From contig CAUYUJ010000871.1 of assembly GCA_963575745.1 (NCBI GenBank), positions 44,358-108,357 of the forward strand: a DNA stretch of 64,000 nt. Reading direction: 5' to 3'. Each line of letters starts with the position of its first letter. Position 1 is the stretch's first letter. Positions 34,451 to 46,121 of the stretch are shown one piece after another. A program made the translations under genes and the position numbers. The notes below the pieces were generated by a model that worked only from the letters and a program-made list of their open reading frames with translations, was not told the origin of the DNA and searched no databases. This DNA comes from Prorocentrum cordatum (lineage: Eukaryota > Sar > Dinophyceae > Prorocentrales > Prorocentraceae).

Positions 34451-37205
34451 TAGCAATGCCGTACAAGGACCAGATCGATGGGTACTTGCCGACACCGAGC
34501 CGAGACCCCAGCTACCGACAACGACGACGACGCAAAGCGACGGCACCAGGCCCATCTGTGCCCACCACATCCCGACGCACAACGACATACACCGTCACGT
34601 CCGCATTGTGGGCCACTCTCAAATGGACCAGCGTCAAACTCAGAGATAGCGTCTCGGGCGGAGCCACCGCAGTCGGGGTCGGCCTCGGGGGTGTCCTGAA
34701 ATGGGCCAGCGGCAAGCTAGGGGCTATTGCCACGGGTGGAGTCGCGTGTGGTCTTCTACTCGTCGGTGCCAAACTTCTTGCCCAGGGAGCTGTGGGACAC
34801 GTAGGAGCCCGCATCTGTGCGCGGGCCCTGGACTCATCCACAGCCCAGTGGTGCCTCCGCTGTTGCCAACCGAGCAGGAGGCCGCGTGATGAGGCCACAT
34901 ACAAAATGCCGTGCACGCTCGACGACGAACACGACGACCAGCATGTGCACGCACTCCGACATCCGCTGCTGCAGGAACACTACGCCGCAGCAGTTGCCGC
35001 CGCAGTCGCCGATGTCACTACCGCCACCACCGCCGCCATCGCCGAAGTCACTGCCGCCGTATCGCGAGCCTCGTCTGTCACACCAAGATCGACCAGCCCG
35101 TCCCCGCGAGACGGCTCCAAAAGCGGCGCGGCATACGGTAACCTCCCGACTAACGAGGATGCCACAGCACACGGCAGCGACACCGAGGCAAGGGAAACAC
35201 GTGAGTGCACCCACGATAGCCCGTGGTCCATCTTCCGACATGCTGATGCTCGTGGTTCCTCCCCCGACGCGGACACCCAACCACCACGACGGCGAGCACG
35301 CTATGCATCACCCGACAGGCCCCAGGCGCCTTCATGCCCTGGTATGCCTTACACAGCCCTCAAGCCACCGACACGCAACTTACGCAACACCATCCAGCGT
35401 GACCCAGCGGTCCCCGTGCCGCCGAAGAGCATACTTAACGCCCTGTATCAAAACGGCTTTGCGCTAGGAAACAGTGGCGTGTCTACAGAGGACATCAAAG
35501 ACGCTCTGCGACTCCACGACCATCCTCGATTTACTCATGATCCAACACTCCAAGCGCTGGGGCAGTGGACGGACATCATGCAGAGGCCACCGAACCGCCT
35601 CACTTGGGTGCTGGAAGACTCGGGCGGGAACTCAGGCGAGACAATCTTCCCATACCTCACGTGGGACCTCCGCCAACCCACCACCGACGCGCCCACTGTC
35701 TTCTTGCATGGGACCCGCGGCGACCTTGCGGCCCGTCTTGCTGCCAGTGGAGGGCACCTCTTGCCAGGTCCCCGCCGTGAAGCGAAGGGCCGAACTGGCA
35801 CCAACGTTGGCCGCACGTACGCGAGCGTGCACCCTTCGCTGGCCGCGTGGTACGCAATGCCGCCCCATCCGCCCTACAGTCTTGAAGACGACACCCTCGC
35901 GTGGGGACCCATCGCACTCTGGATGTGCGAGGCCACCCAACCACCGCGCGGGGAAAACAGGCACAACTTCGTGAAAGGGGAGGCCCACGGAGCGCGCCTC
36001 ATTTACCCTCGGGTCCTGAGCCTCCTCATCCGCATGGATTGGTGCGCCCCCACAGAAGCTGCTTCCAGGTGCCGTGCCCTGCCACACGCCTATGGCATGG
36101 GCGACTGCGCGCACGCCCTTCACATCGCTGGCTACGATCATCCAGATCTCCGTGAGGCGGCTGAAGCTCACGACCAGGAAGCTAGCACCAGGCGCAGACC
36201 AGCCATCGCGGCAGCGTGGCACCGCCGCAGGCACTATACTCGCCAGAGGCAGCGCGAGTATGGGCCAAACAGCACTACGACACGGAAGCAGCCACCAGGG
36301 ATGACCCTAACCAGCCCCGCCCCCGCGTCTCGCTTCACATGCTCCAGCTGGACCCGAAACCACTCATCGACCTGGTGTGCACTGGCTTGCAAGCTGTCCC
36401 CGTGCGGGGGCACCCTGACGCACGCGGGTCGCGCCCCAGCGGCTCCAGCCCTGGGGCCGCGTCGGGCCCACCACGCACGTACAAGTCAGGCACAGCCCTG
36501 GCGCACAGTCCAGACCGCTCATCGACGTCATCTGGAGCAGACGAACGCCGTGCGCCTTCCCTCATCAGCGCGGCCGCCGCCCTCGCCCGAGGCCGTGCCC
36601 GCCCACGGCGATCTGCCTCTCGCTCGTCACGACAGAGTGGCGGAAATTCCACCTCAGACAACAGTGGCATCGAGACGTGGGAGCACATTGAGACGGAAGA
36701 GGAGCCGACTGCCTACCACGTCCTCGCCTACCTCGTCCGTGATGTGCGGACCCGTGTCAATGCCCCTGGCATCGAGGTCTGGCTCGACCCTGGAGATCAC
36801 CACGACGGCGCCTACTTACCGTGGGGGACGACAGTCATGGGCCACCGCGTTACAGACCCTGCGGTGGCGGGGCGGGACGGCTGGGTCATCCTCCACCACG
36901 ACCACGGCGACACCACTACTAAGCTCTGGGCACCGACCCAAGTCCAAGTCAAAGCGGACGACACCTGGCGCACCGTCATGGTACCAGCGGACATGGGGCC
37001 CCAGTGGATCAGGTGCCATGCCGAGGACGCTCGCCTCCCCGCCGAGGTTGTCCGCACTACAGGCCAATCCTGGTTTGCTGACGTCTGGCCCTTGTGGGAT
37101 CGCCCGCGACCCCACCCAGGCGACCCAGGCACAAATGAGCATGCGCTCCCGCCTTTACCAGGACGCTGGTCTTGCCTACAGTGTCGATTCCAATGCTGTC
37201 AGTAA
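34405..37205 (+). pseudogene. Family A ORF2, membrane, ART-like and Cys-finger region, copy 3
   Basis: This continues ORF2 with CLICLFVATYAIVIAM and a second hydrophobic span. It then runs without the A-rich block of copy 2 (SPRDGSKSGAAYGNLPTNE) into MPYTALKPPTRNLRN (35343) and the ART-like motifs VFLHGTRGDLAARLAASGG and GTNVGRTYASVHPSLAAWYA. A 1-nt deletion near 36220 moves the true frame to the one starting at 36216, which carries GIEVWLDPGDHHDGAYLPWG and the first CxxC pairs. TAA 37203-37205 replaces TAC of copy 2. Because this copy lacks the A-rich block and the G-run deletion of copy 2, the two together show that the membrane, ART-like and Cys-rich regions were one frame. Confidence 0.55.
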
Positions 37206-39684
37206 TGTGCGGCTCGCCGCAACACGCAGCTCGGCACCTCGGGCCAACCAACGTGCCCAGACTGCGCCCGCAGCGGACTGCGTACACTTATGGACTGGTC
37301 CACGGACTACTCGTGCAACAGTTGGACGTGTGCATACAGCACCAACTACAGGGACTCCGACACATGCTGCCTGTCCAGCAGGTGCCCCCATCCCCCCAGT
37401 CCACACAGCCTGCTCGACGTCCGTGCCACTTGGATGCCGCCGCACATCCTTGCCCGCCAATTCGGCAACGCGCCAGCCCTCCACGACCTTAAGGAACCCC
37501 CCCGAGCGCCTTCAGGCCCCGGGGGGGAACCTCCACAACCAGGGCAAGCAGGTTACCAGGGTCAATGGTACTTCCCACCGCAGCCGCGGCGCGTCCCCAG
37601 GCAGGGACTGCCTGACGGCACAAGGCGGCCACCTGGGTTCACAGGAACGGGGATGCCCGAATAACCTTTCCCCGTCCAACCTCTTTGGAGGGAAGGCTAC
37701 GTGCTCTTCAGCCCCCACCAGGCCCTCAAGGAGGAATTCACCTTCAACAAGACGGTCCGCCGACCCTACTCCCTAGCCATCACCAACATGTACAGGGACC
37801 GTGTCACGGTCAGGACCGTCTGCGAGTCGATCGCCGAGCGCATCCACACCACCCGCACCCGCTGGCGAGATGTGGTACTGTACTGGACGCCGAGGGTGGT
37901 CCTGGGCCTCAAGCCCTCGACTACGACATGCGACTCTGCGACGCCATGGTGAGCCGTGCCACGACCGAAGCCGAGCTAAACCACGACCGCAGCAACCGGG
38001 GTAGTTTCTGCCTCTATGGACCAGCGCACCAGCGAGCCGTCAACATCACGGCGATCTCCGAGCCGCAGAACATCGACTACATGGAGCATGTGCGGCGATA
38101 CTCTCCCGTAGGGGGGACCTACCCTGACCACGCCTTCGAGCACGTCTATCGGGGCTGGCAGCGGCCCGACGTGCCCACCATTCTCCCCGACACCCGTCCC
38201 CTCTCGAGAGCCGACTGGCAGCGACACCAACAGCACCAGCAGCGCATTCAGCAGCGGGACCAACGTGACGCAGGACAGCAGGGCACGCCACGCTACCGCT
38301 CCCCCGCGCGAGTCCCGACAGGCGGCAACACGGCCTACGACGGGGTTGCCGCCTACTACCGTGGCCCCATAGGTGCCAGGCCCGCGGCTGCTGGGGCAGC
38401 CGCCTCCAGCTACGGCCACGCCCCCCACGCCAGGGTACACCCAGCGGTCATCGGCTACCCGCGTGCACCCGTGCAGGCCCTCCCCAGGGCCACCTCGCCC
38501 GTGCCAGGGTCCACGCGCGCCTGGGGCCATTACTCAGGCCGACATGATGGCACCTCCAGCAACCAGCCCGCAGTGATAACCCCTGCGGCTTCAGCCCAGG
38601 GGGCTGCAACAAACCGTGGCAGGACTGGGCGCCCCGACGGATGGCGTGATGCGAACGTGCGCGCCTGGCAACCGCGCCAGCACACGCCCCCGCCAAACGT
38701 GGCTGCAGCACTGCGCCCTGCCCAGGCAAAACCTGCCCCACCTGAGCGGGAGAGGCAGCCGCTTACCCCGCTCGTCCTCACGCACATCCAGGCGCATCAC
38801 AGCGCCTCCCCGCGGCACAGCGAGGGAAGCGCCCACCACGTCAGACCCCGCCCCGACGCTGTCGACCCTGACCAGGCCACAGCCACGGCGGAGGGCGGCA
38901 CAAGCGCCTCTCGCCAGCCCAGCCCATCACCCTGCGCGGCGCCGATCCGATCCCCGAGCAGGGCGGATTCCGAGCGCGCTAATGCCCAGGCGACCTCTCC
39001 ACGCGACCGCCACACGGGCGGGCGCGTCCCGCGCAGCAGGACCTGCAGCCGCCACAGTTCACGCAAGGCCCCAGGGAGCTCCACGAGCTCGCCGCCTCGC
39101 GAGACTCAGGCTGATGGCCGAGCCCCCGAAGTGGTGCCACGCTTCGGAGCCAGCGTCATCGAACCTGGCCAGGTCGACCTCGAGCCGACGCCGTCCACGA
39201 ACCACGAGCCGCCGCTGCCCACCCGCGTGATCGTCCCCATCGACGAGGCGCCAACCTTCGACCCGTTCAAGAACAAGTATCGTGTCAAGAACCTTGTGGC
39301 GGGTTTCGGCGGTGGCTCACCGCTCTCACCTCAGAGTCGGGGCGGATCCCCCGCCACCTCAGCTGCTGCCGCGGCAGCGGCGGCCCCGCGGGGAATCAGC
39401 CCTGTCCGCAACGTGGGCCTCACGGCAGCGGGCATGGACGAGGCCCAGCGCCAGGCCTCAGACCGTGCTGCTGGAGCTGTTCCACCAGATGCTGCTCATC
39501 AAGATACTGACGGGGCGGGCGCGCCACCGCAGGACGGACCAGCGGTGTCGCGTGTGCAGTATATGCGCGTGCGTTGTGCCGCTGCCGCGCCTAGCCGCCG
39601 CCGCTGTTTCGCTTTTGCTTTTGTGTTCGGCAGGACGGATCGAGGAGTCGCCTCCCTCTCCCTCTGCTGCCGTCTCACCTCTCC
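37206..39684 (+). pseudogene. Family A ORF2, Cys fingers and linker, copy 3 (up to insertion)
   Basis: It repeats the copy 2 order: CPDC, CNSWTCAYSTNYRDSDTC, Pro-rich spacer, EEFTFNKTVRRPYSLAITNM, GSFCLYGPAHQRAVNITAIS, then a disordered linker to the Ala-rich run and the insertion. TAA at about 37662 replaces GAA of copy 2, and one G is missing near 37886. From there the frame is open to the insertion point. It reads EPGQVDLEPTPSTNHEPP where copy 2 has lost a base, confirming continuity with the endonuclease segment. Confidence 0.55.
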
Positions 39685-39686
39685 AA

Positions 39687-42230
39687 CTCGGTCGATCCCG
39701 CCCTGTGGGGTCTACTCTCTCCTGGTTGGGGGACATGAATGCCGATCAAGGTAACGGAGACCAGAAATTCCGTTCGTTCTGCGAAGCCTGTTCATATCTC
39801 GATCTCCAATGGTGCCCCCTCAGGTTCCAAGAGACTTCCATGCAATTCACAAGGAAGCCCGATGGTGAGCAGGCGCTCTCTCAAGCCAACAGCACGATCG
39901 ATCACATTGCTCTCGCCAGGAGTGATCTCTCTTTTGACTGTTTCGCCCTCTGGGCGGGCGTCCCTGGGGACCATGCCCTTATTGGCTGTGATGTCCTGGC
40001 CTTTCACCAGCAGTTTCGTAAGAGAAGACCTCTCCTGTGGACTCCTACAAACATTTTGGAGGTTAGGAAGATCGCACAGGGTCTGTTTCCCGAATCAGCG
40101 GAACTTATCCGTCTAAATGACGAAGAACAGCCCGATTCTTGTGCGGTCAGGTACCATGATCCAAGGGACCTCACCCTCTCCTTCGATTTCTGGGAAAACA
40201 TGTTGGGCCAGGTTTATGAAGCGACTCAGGCTCTCCCAAGGAGTTTTAGGAGATTTGCTGAAGAGCCATTTTGGGTCAAGAGTCTCAGGACACGGTTCAA
40301 CTCCGAACTTAACGAAGCCACGAGGATCGCCTTGGGTCAGCTCCTCTTGAAAGCTCTTAAGATAACTAAACTTCAACGTGATTTGGCTCAGGTTGCGCTC
40401 AACGCCTCTCAAGGAAAACGGGTCTGGGCCTCCCGCAAGTCTCTCCTGCCCATATTGGGTTTCTGTGCAGATCAAGTCAAGATTTTTGAAGTGGACCGCT
40501 GTACCACACTGGTTGCTGAAGAATACAGCGAGAGGTGGGGACTCTCAGAATCGGAGCGGCAGGAGGACATCGCCTGGCTTCGCGCTTTGGGTTTCTTCAA
40601 CTTCTACGGCGACCCCATCATTCCCTCCTTGCTGGAGGACGCGCTGGACGACATCAAGGCCCCCCGAAAGATCGACACAGAGTTCGCCTGTACGGCTGTA
40701 GTGAAAGCTTCGGGCTGGTCCCAAAGGCTCACGGGGTGTATACAGGCCTGCTTAGGCGACCCCGAATTTTGGAACGACGTCACCTTCGGGGGCCACCTGG
40801 GTAACAAGATCAAGGGTTTTGGAACCCCTTCTCAAACTAGAGTTGTCATTCCTCAGCCTGCAATTGCCAAGATTGGGCACGCATATGTGGCAAGGGCCAT
40901 TCTGCCAGTTCTGGATTCATACACTGATTCTAAAGGCCTCAAGGGTCTGATTTTTGGGCCCAGCAAAGGTGGACAATTACAGGAACTTCACACGAGTGTC
41001 TATCACATTTTAGAATATGGCCGAGATCACTTTAACAAAGGAATGGTTGGGATTACTGATATCAAAGCCCACCACGACCAGATTCGTTATGGATTAGTCC
41101 TGCGGAGTCTATTGGGACGAGGAGTCCCTCTCTTCTTAGCAGTGGGCTGCATCAGGTTGCACAGGAACCCTCGAGTTTCCATCTCACTTTTGGACTCAAA
41201 CACTGGGATTATCCAAAGAGACCGTGGGTTGATGCAAGGAGCTGGGACGGCATGCATACTGGCGCGCGTTTCCGTAGAAGATTGTTTCGCCTCCACCCTG
41301 GAGAAAATCACCCATTCTTCTTTGGGAATCTCTATCCGTTGCGAGCAGTTGGGCTTCGATTTCAGGATTGCTCTTCTCAGCTGGTCAGATAATATCTTCG
41401 TTGTGGCATCCTCAGAACAAGACCTTGCAACTCTGACCGCACTGGTAGAGTCGGAGCTCTGGAATGAACATCGGCTCAAACTCAAAGACGATCGGGAAAT
41501 CCTTCCGGCCTACCCCTACTTCTTTCAAGGATACAAGTGGTCTGATCCCTTTGGGAAAACTTGGTCTGTAGTACCGGAGGCCAAGGTGCTGGGTCCAATT
41601 CTCTCCGCCACTGGTTCCTGTCACGAAGATGTCAAGCAGGGTATTTCACAGATTAACAAAGCCTGTTGGGCTAACAGTAGGTTCTTGATTAACGAGCGAA
41701 TCCCCATGTCTAAACGTCTCTCTAAACTTAACTGTATGGCGGGGGGGATTATCCGATCCAGAGGTGCTGCCTGGGTCCCTTGTAAGACGACGGCGGATTT
41801 GATTACCAAGGCCCAGAATCAATGTATCAGGATCATGTTGAAACTCAGAAGGCTCCCGGGGGAATCTCCCGAACAATTCAGTTTACGCAGAAATCGCAAA
41901 ACCAAGGGGTTCAAATAGGTCTCATGGGCTATTTTCCATTTGGATTCAGCTATTAGTTGGGTTTCACACATGCAAAGACATCCAGAAGATTTCTCGTCGA
42001 GGCTGTTTCAATATTGCAAGCGCTGGGTTATTCAGAATCGCTCCTTTGACAACTTTGGTGGCAGCCGTACCCACTCACGCTCGCATAGGGGGTACGTTTT
42101 CAGGTATGACAAGGATGCCTGGACCACCTTATTTTCTCCTCAGGGCTCTCGGGACAAAAAGTTTCGTTTGGGGCTTGCTCAAGAAATGCTTGATTGGGTT
42201 CGGCAACCGCTTCACCTTCGCCTTCAGTAG
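39687..42230 (+). pseudogene. Family B LINE: endonuclease C-terminus and reverse transcriptase
   Basis: The element frame begins inside the endonuclease: WLGDMNADQG, NSTIDHIALA and GDHALIGCDV match the APE D-x-N, S-x-ID and (S)DH motifs. The RT region follows with ITDIKAHHDQI (motif A-like), RGLMQGAGTA (motif B-like) and LLSWSDNIFVVAS at the motif C position, where only one Asp of the usual YADD remains. The C-terminal block KTTADLITKAQNQCIRIML leads to TAG 41916-41918. The same frame continues (VSWAIFHLDSAISW) to a stop at 42230. The stop, missing 5' end and altered catalytic box indicate an inactive copy. Confidence 0.75.
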
Positions 42231-42431
42231 CCATCGGCTTTGTCTGGCGCAACCCAGACACACATTTGCTATCGTACTGCGCCCAGCGGGGCTACCTTTA
42301 CTTTCACCACGGACACCTGTTACTCTCAGGATCTGGATTTGATTGGGGATCAGATTCAGCCGACTATCCCCCTTTTCTTTGGATTCGATCGCCACGCACT
42401 AGATCGTTGGGCTCGGAAGCGTCTGGTTAAG

Positions 42432-43124
42432 ATGGAAACGAAGCCCGTGCTTACCTCGAATGAGAAGAAAGTCAAGCTGCAGAAGAAGCTCGAACAGAAA
42501 AAGGAGGACCAAGCAAGGACAGTCGAGTTCAAGAATCAGGGTCTCAAGGCCAAAGCATCCTCCAGTGCTGACCCCCGCGAAGCCAGGATACTCCCCACGC
42601 CGCCCCCAGCACCTGTGCACAGGGGAGACTCGGCGTCTCGGAGCCGTTCACCGATTGCCAGAAAGATGCAGTACTCAGTTGGGTTCAAGAAACAGCTGCA
42701 GGGTGGCGGGTCGGGGTCGAAGCCCGAGTCGGATGATGCCTTACCAGAGACGCAGGACTACCGTAGGGAAACACCTGTCAAACCTGTGGGCGGCACTACC
42801 TGGGAAGTACTGTCTTCGGGATCACCAGACTCCAGGAGTTCCTCCTCTGGCTCTGAAGCGGAAGTCGACTCGCCTGACCGAAGGTCGCAGCCTGCCCCAA
42901 AGAGCTGGGAACAGGATAAGAAGCCTTGGATCAGTAAGTTGGGCCCTCCAGTGTTGAAGTCTCAGTTGGAGTACGATCACTCAGGATGCCCAATTTTCGC
43001 CCCAAAGGGCGGCAGACCACACCAGCTCAAGGCGCTACATTATGGCTTTCGTTCCCCAGCTTACAGGTTTGAACACCTTCAAGGCAAAGGTAGGGGAACA
43101 CTTCCAAATCATCACAGCTCGTGA
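42432..43124 (+). CDS. Unrecognised Lys/Ser/Arg-rich protein in family B insertion
   Basis: A 230-residue ORF from the ATG at 42432, in the same frame as the upstream RT fragment. The N-terminal third is charged and probably helical (KKVKLQKKLEQKKEDQ). The middle is Ser/Pro/Arg-rich (SASRSRSPIARK), suggesting a disordered nucleic-acid-binding protein. The C-terminus (SQLEYDHSGCPIFAPKGG) looks more ordered. It overlaps the next ORF by about 80 nt in another frame, and one frameshift would join them. No family was recognised. It may be an accessory ORF of the retroelement. Confidence 0.35.
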   Translation: METKPVLTSNEKKVKLQKKLEQKKEDQARTVEFKNQGLKAKASSSADPREARILPTPPPAPVHRGDSASRSRSPIARKMQYSVGFKKQLQGGGSGSKPESDDALPETQDYRRETPVKPVGGTTWEVLSSGSPDSRSSSSGSEAEVDSPDRRSQPAPKSWEQDKKPWISKLGPPVLKSQLEYDHSGCPIFAPKGGRPHQLKALHYGFRSPAYRFEHLQGKGRGTLPNHHSS

Positions 43125-43503
43125 GCTTACGCCTTTCATCATCGACAATCAAGGGCCACTGGTTTCAGACAGTATCCCAGTTTTGGGAGAGCACGGCTTT
43201 CTCACTACCAGGGACGTCACGAAGATTCTCTGGCACTTTGGGCTCAACACGTTTCGTTCTAAGGATATTCATTTGTTCAATGTGCGGTTTTATACCAAAG
43301 AAGCGTTCATTGGCCCAGAGGTCTGCCCCAAGAAGGAGAGGTTACATGACAAATCTCAGATCTTCGCTGGCAGCTGCATTGTTGTACTCCTCTACGTCAA
43401 GGACATGTTTGAAGATGTTGGAGATCTTATCACGGTGGAGTCTGGCAATAACGGTGCTAATGTAAGGTGCCATCTGCTTTGCAAACCTCGTTTCCTGATG
43501 TGA
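43042..43503 (+). CDS. Unrecognised ORF in family B insertion
   Basis: 153 residues with ordinary globular composition (ITARELTPFIIDNQGPL, FLTTRDVTKILWHFGLNTF, GSCIVVLLYVKDMFEDVGD), unlike the repeat-derived ORFs around it. It starts within the end of the Lys/Ser-rich ORF, in a different frame. The real protein may begin in that ORF and continue here after a frameshift. No motif was recognised. The stop is TGA 43501-43503. Confidence 0.4.
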   Translation: MAFVPQLTGLNTFKAKVGEHFQIITARELTPFIIDNQGPLVSDSIPVLGEHGFLTTRDVTKILWHFGLNTFRSKDIHLFNVRFYTKEAFIGPEVCPKKERLHDKSQIFAGSCIVVLLYVKDMFEDVGDLITVESGNNGANVRCHLLCKPRFLM

Positions 43504-44283
43504 CCGAGGCAGCTCAGAAGATACAGCTAAAGCGCCTCTTCCCCTTGGGTCCTCAGCTCTCTTCTTGGTTCAACTCTGGATCAATCTGGGGTTACAAGGG
43601 CTTTCAGTGAGACCCCAGGTCATTTCTCTGAGGCAGGGATTAAGTTCTGCTTTCTTCAACACGTCCGTCAGGGCCAAAGTAGTGGGGTCGATTCTTGCTC
43701 TTCACCCACAGCCTCGTTGGAACATTTCTTAACTTGGGATTGCCTCGCTCTTAGTTTGGTCCGTCACTTCAGTTCAAACGGGCTTGGGTGGGATTGCTAA
43801 TTTCATCACATTGTCAGGATTATGACTTTCGATTCAATCTGGGAATGCCTGGGATTACAAGTGTCTCAGGGTATTAGGCCTCCAGGCCAATTATCATGAG
43901 CTGGGACTGCATCATATTCTTCTCAATTCGGCTGACGGGGTTAAGTGGGGTTTCTTCTCACTCTTTTGCCCAGGGCCCCGAAGTTTCAAGTTTCAAGTTT
44001 CAAGTTTCAAATTTCTTCTTGGGGTAGTTGGGCGATCAGTTTGCCGCTTCACTTCAGTACAAATGGGTTTGGCCTGGGATTGTTAATTCCACTTCGCTGG
44101 CCAGGACGGTGACTGCCGTCCGACCCCTGATAAAGTGCATCTCTTTTCTCTATCTCTCCATCTTTTGAATCCACATCTTTCGGTTGTCCTGGTGTCCTGG
44201 TTGCTTCCTGTAGTCATTTTGGTTCAATTCGCTTTGCCCGTTCTGCTCCAACCCCTTCTCAAGTTATCTGGGAACACACTCTC
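43504..44283. other. Non-coding part of the family B insertion
   Basis: AT-richer DNA without a convincing ORF. It holds four tandem AAGTTTC heptamers at 43981-44008. Two diverged copies of a segment of about 75 bp (about 43752-43826 and 44038-44112) share CACTTCAGT, AAC/AATGGG and GGGATTG-TAATT blocks. Confidence 0.5.
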
Positions 44284-45153
44284 ATGCTTGCCCCTCAGAG
44301 GGTCGTCAGGCCATGGAATTCAAAGTCTCTCCAGTGCTGTATCTTCGAGGCGTGGGCATCCGTCTGCCCACGTGCACTGGCAATCGAAAGTTCCGAGATC
44401 GTTCCTGTAAATTCAGGTTCATACAACCCACGGAAATGCGTCACACTCCACATGTATGAGAAGGGGCGCGAATTCGAGATACCCCTCAGGCAGCTATGGA
44501 ATCTCTTTGAGGAATTTTTCTCAAGCAAGGCATGCAAGGACCTTATTGGGATCGGGGGAATTGCAGTACGCTCTATGTCTTTTGTACAGATTAAGACAAT
44601 GTCATACAAGGGCGCAGTGTTCTACGACAACCGCTGGTCAGACCCTGGGAATTTCATTTACACTGTCTGGTGGAATATTTGGGGTCAAATGGCCAGGTAT
44701 CTTCAAAGACGACAACCTACCAGTGCCTCGTCCAAGTCCATGGAGGAGCTTCGCTCAGTTGCTGGTCGTGTCACCGATGTACAGAGGATGGTCCGAGAGC
44801 GGTGGAACAGGGAACCCGACACTTCTCGATGGCTAGAGTTTATTGGAGACTTGATGGAGTTAGGGCTGGGAGCGGGGTATGTTGAACCAGATCAGTTCTG
44901 GAACATTATTCAGGGGATTTCTCCTATCATCTGCTCCATTCGGTCTATTTTGACGTTTGCTGATCAACATGGGTCTTTTGCTAGGACCGGGAAAGACCGT
45001 CGCCTTTTTCGCGGCCCATGTGCACCTCACACTCGGAAGCTTGCCGTGGCAATGTTTCACGGAATGCAAGTGCACAAATTTAATGTCACGGAATCTTCAG
45101 AGGTCTGGGTATCTTACCTAATTGCGGCCTCAGAGAACAGGCTCCATTACTAA
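44284..45153 (+). CDS. Unrecognised 289-residue ORF in family B insertion
   Basis: Good globular composition with Trp and aromatic residues: LHMYEKGREFEIPLRQLWN, KTMSYKGAVFYDNRWSD, FIYTVWWNIWGQMARYLQR, SRWLEFIGDLMELGLG. The real start may be internal, because the first 30 or so residues look repeat-like. No family was recognised. It lies between the RT part and the (TCA)n tail, so it would be a downstream ORF of the same insertion or a separate insert. Confidence 0.4.
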   Translation: MLAPQRVVRPWNSKSLQCCIFEAWASVCPRALAIESSEIVPVNSGSYNPRKCVTLHMYEKGREFEIPLRQLWNLFEEFFSSKACKDLIGIGGIAVRSMSFVQIKTMSYKGAVFYDNRWSDPGNFIYTVWWNIWGQMARYLQRRQPTSASSKSMEELRSVAGRVTDVQRMVRERWNREPDTSRWLEFIGDLMELGLGAGYVEPDQFWNIIQGISPIICSIRSILTFADQHGSFARTGKDRRLFRGPCAPHTRKLAVAMFHGMQVHKFNVTESSEVWVSYLIAASENRLHY

Positions 45154-45468
45154 TGGAGCGGGGTATTTGACGCCCCACGGAATTTGCATTTGGGTCTGTA
45201 TCGAGACCTATTTGTGTCCTCCTCTCCTTTGCCTCCCACCTCGGGGATTGGCTGACACCAGGAGATGTCACTTGTGCGATTATATCTGGGACCCGCCTGG
45301 TCCATGCGATCTTAGGGACACCGTGGCTTCGCAACAATCCCTCCTTCCTCAGGATGCCTCCGTGTTCTGGGACTCGAGTCTGTTCTTCTCTCTTGGGGTT
45401 TGGGGGGGTGGCCCCCCTCCCCTTCCCTTGCCTGTCGGCTCCTGCAGTCTCGGGCTCAAGCTTTCGGT

Positions 45469-45906
45469 ATGCTACTTCCCAAGGCATCGGACCCTCACGT
45501 TATCTTTCAGGGGAAGCTTTGCAGGTTTAAACGCAAAGTCTGCTTCCTGTCTAAACAAGATCTTGAGGCACTCTCATACTGCTCTACGCTGCTATTCCAA
45601 AGGGTGGTCAAGTTGCCGGCTCGGTTTCTTGTACCATCGGACCTCGGTGGTCCTCATTTCACTTATGACTGGTGCAAAATCCCGCTTTTCAAAGCTTGTC
45701 GGGACAGCGGCTTTGAGGGACTGTGTGTCAACGTTCGGGGTCCCGACGAAAAGGGTTCGGAGAGTTCCTTGGAAAGAACTGGCTGCTGGTCAGTAGCCGT
45801 TTCGCCTCAAATGCTGACGGGAACTCTCGTCCGAGACGGCTGGGAAACATCCACATCCATATCCAATTCCAGGGGATGGCCAAACGCAGCCTTCCAGTCA
45901 AGCTAG
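45469..45906 (+). CDS. Unrecognised ORF in family B insertion (145 residues)
   Basis: This begins MLLPKASDPHVIFQGKLCRF. It contains KVCFLSKQDLEALSYCSTLL and FLVPSDLGGPHFTYDWCKI, which look like real protein. The last 40 residues overlap another ORF in a different frame, and the plausible protein may switch into that frame. No known motif. Confidence 0.35.
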   Translation: MLLPKASDPHVIFQGKLCRFKRKVCFLSKQDLEALSYCSTLLFQRVVKLPARFLVPSDLGGPHFTYDWCKIPLFKACRDSGFEGLCVNVRGPDEKGSESSLERTGCWSVAVSPQMLTGTLVRDGWETSTSISNSRGWPNAAFQSS

Positions 45907-46121
45907 CCGCCAAGAAGCGTCTCAAGTGGACACACGGCTCAGGAGGAATGTGGAACTACTGTGAAGAGGAAAAAGTCTACACCAAAGTCTGGTATACGGA
46001 GTACTATGACACGTGGTTCGACACCGAATCGGGCTGGCCTCACCCAGTGGTATGGTACCTATCTGACTACTGGTGGGACGGAGACTTCTTTGTGGAAAAG
46101 TGGCGCTGGAAGTACCCGTGA
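45876..46121 (+). CDS. Small basic then Trp/Tyr-rich ORF in family B insertion
   Basis: 81 residues: a basic N-terminus (MAKRSLPVKLAAKKRLKW) followed by a strikingly aromatic, acidic second half (VYTKVWYTEYYDTWFDTES, WYLSDYWWDGDFFVEKWRW). Composition this biased is unlikely from random sequence, but I recognise no family. It could be an independent small protein or the C-terminal end of the preceding ORF after a frameshift. Confidence 0.4.
   Translation: MAKRSLPVKLAAKKRLKWTHGSGGMWNYCEEEKVYTKVWYTEYYDTWFDTESGWPHPVVWYLSDYWWDGDFFVEKWRWKYP

Noticed and set aside
39282-39684. N-terminal part of the 878-residue ORF ending at 41918
   Set aside because: This part is an out-of-frame reading of family A; family B protein begins only at the insertion junction.
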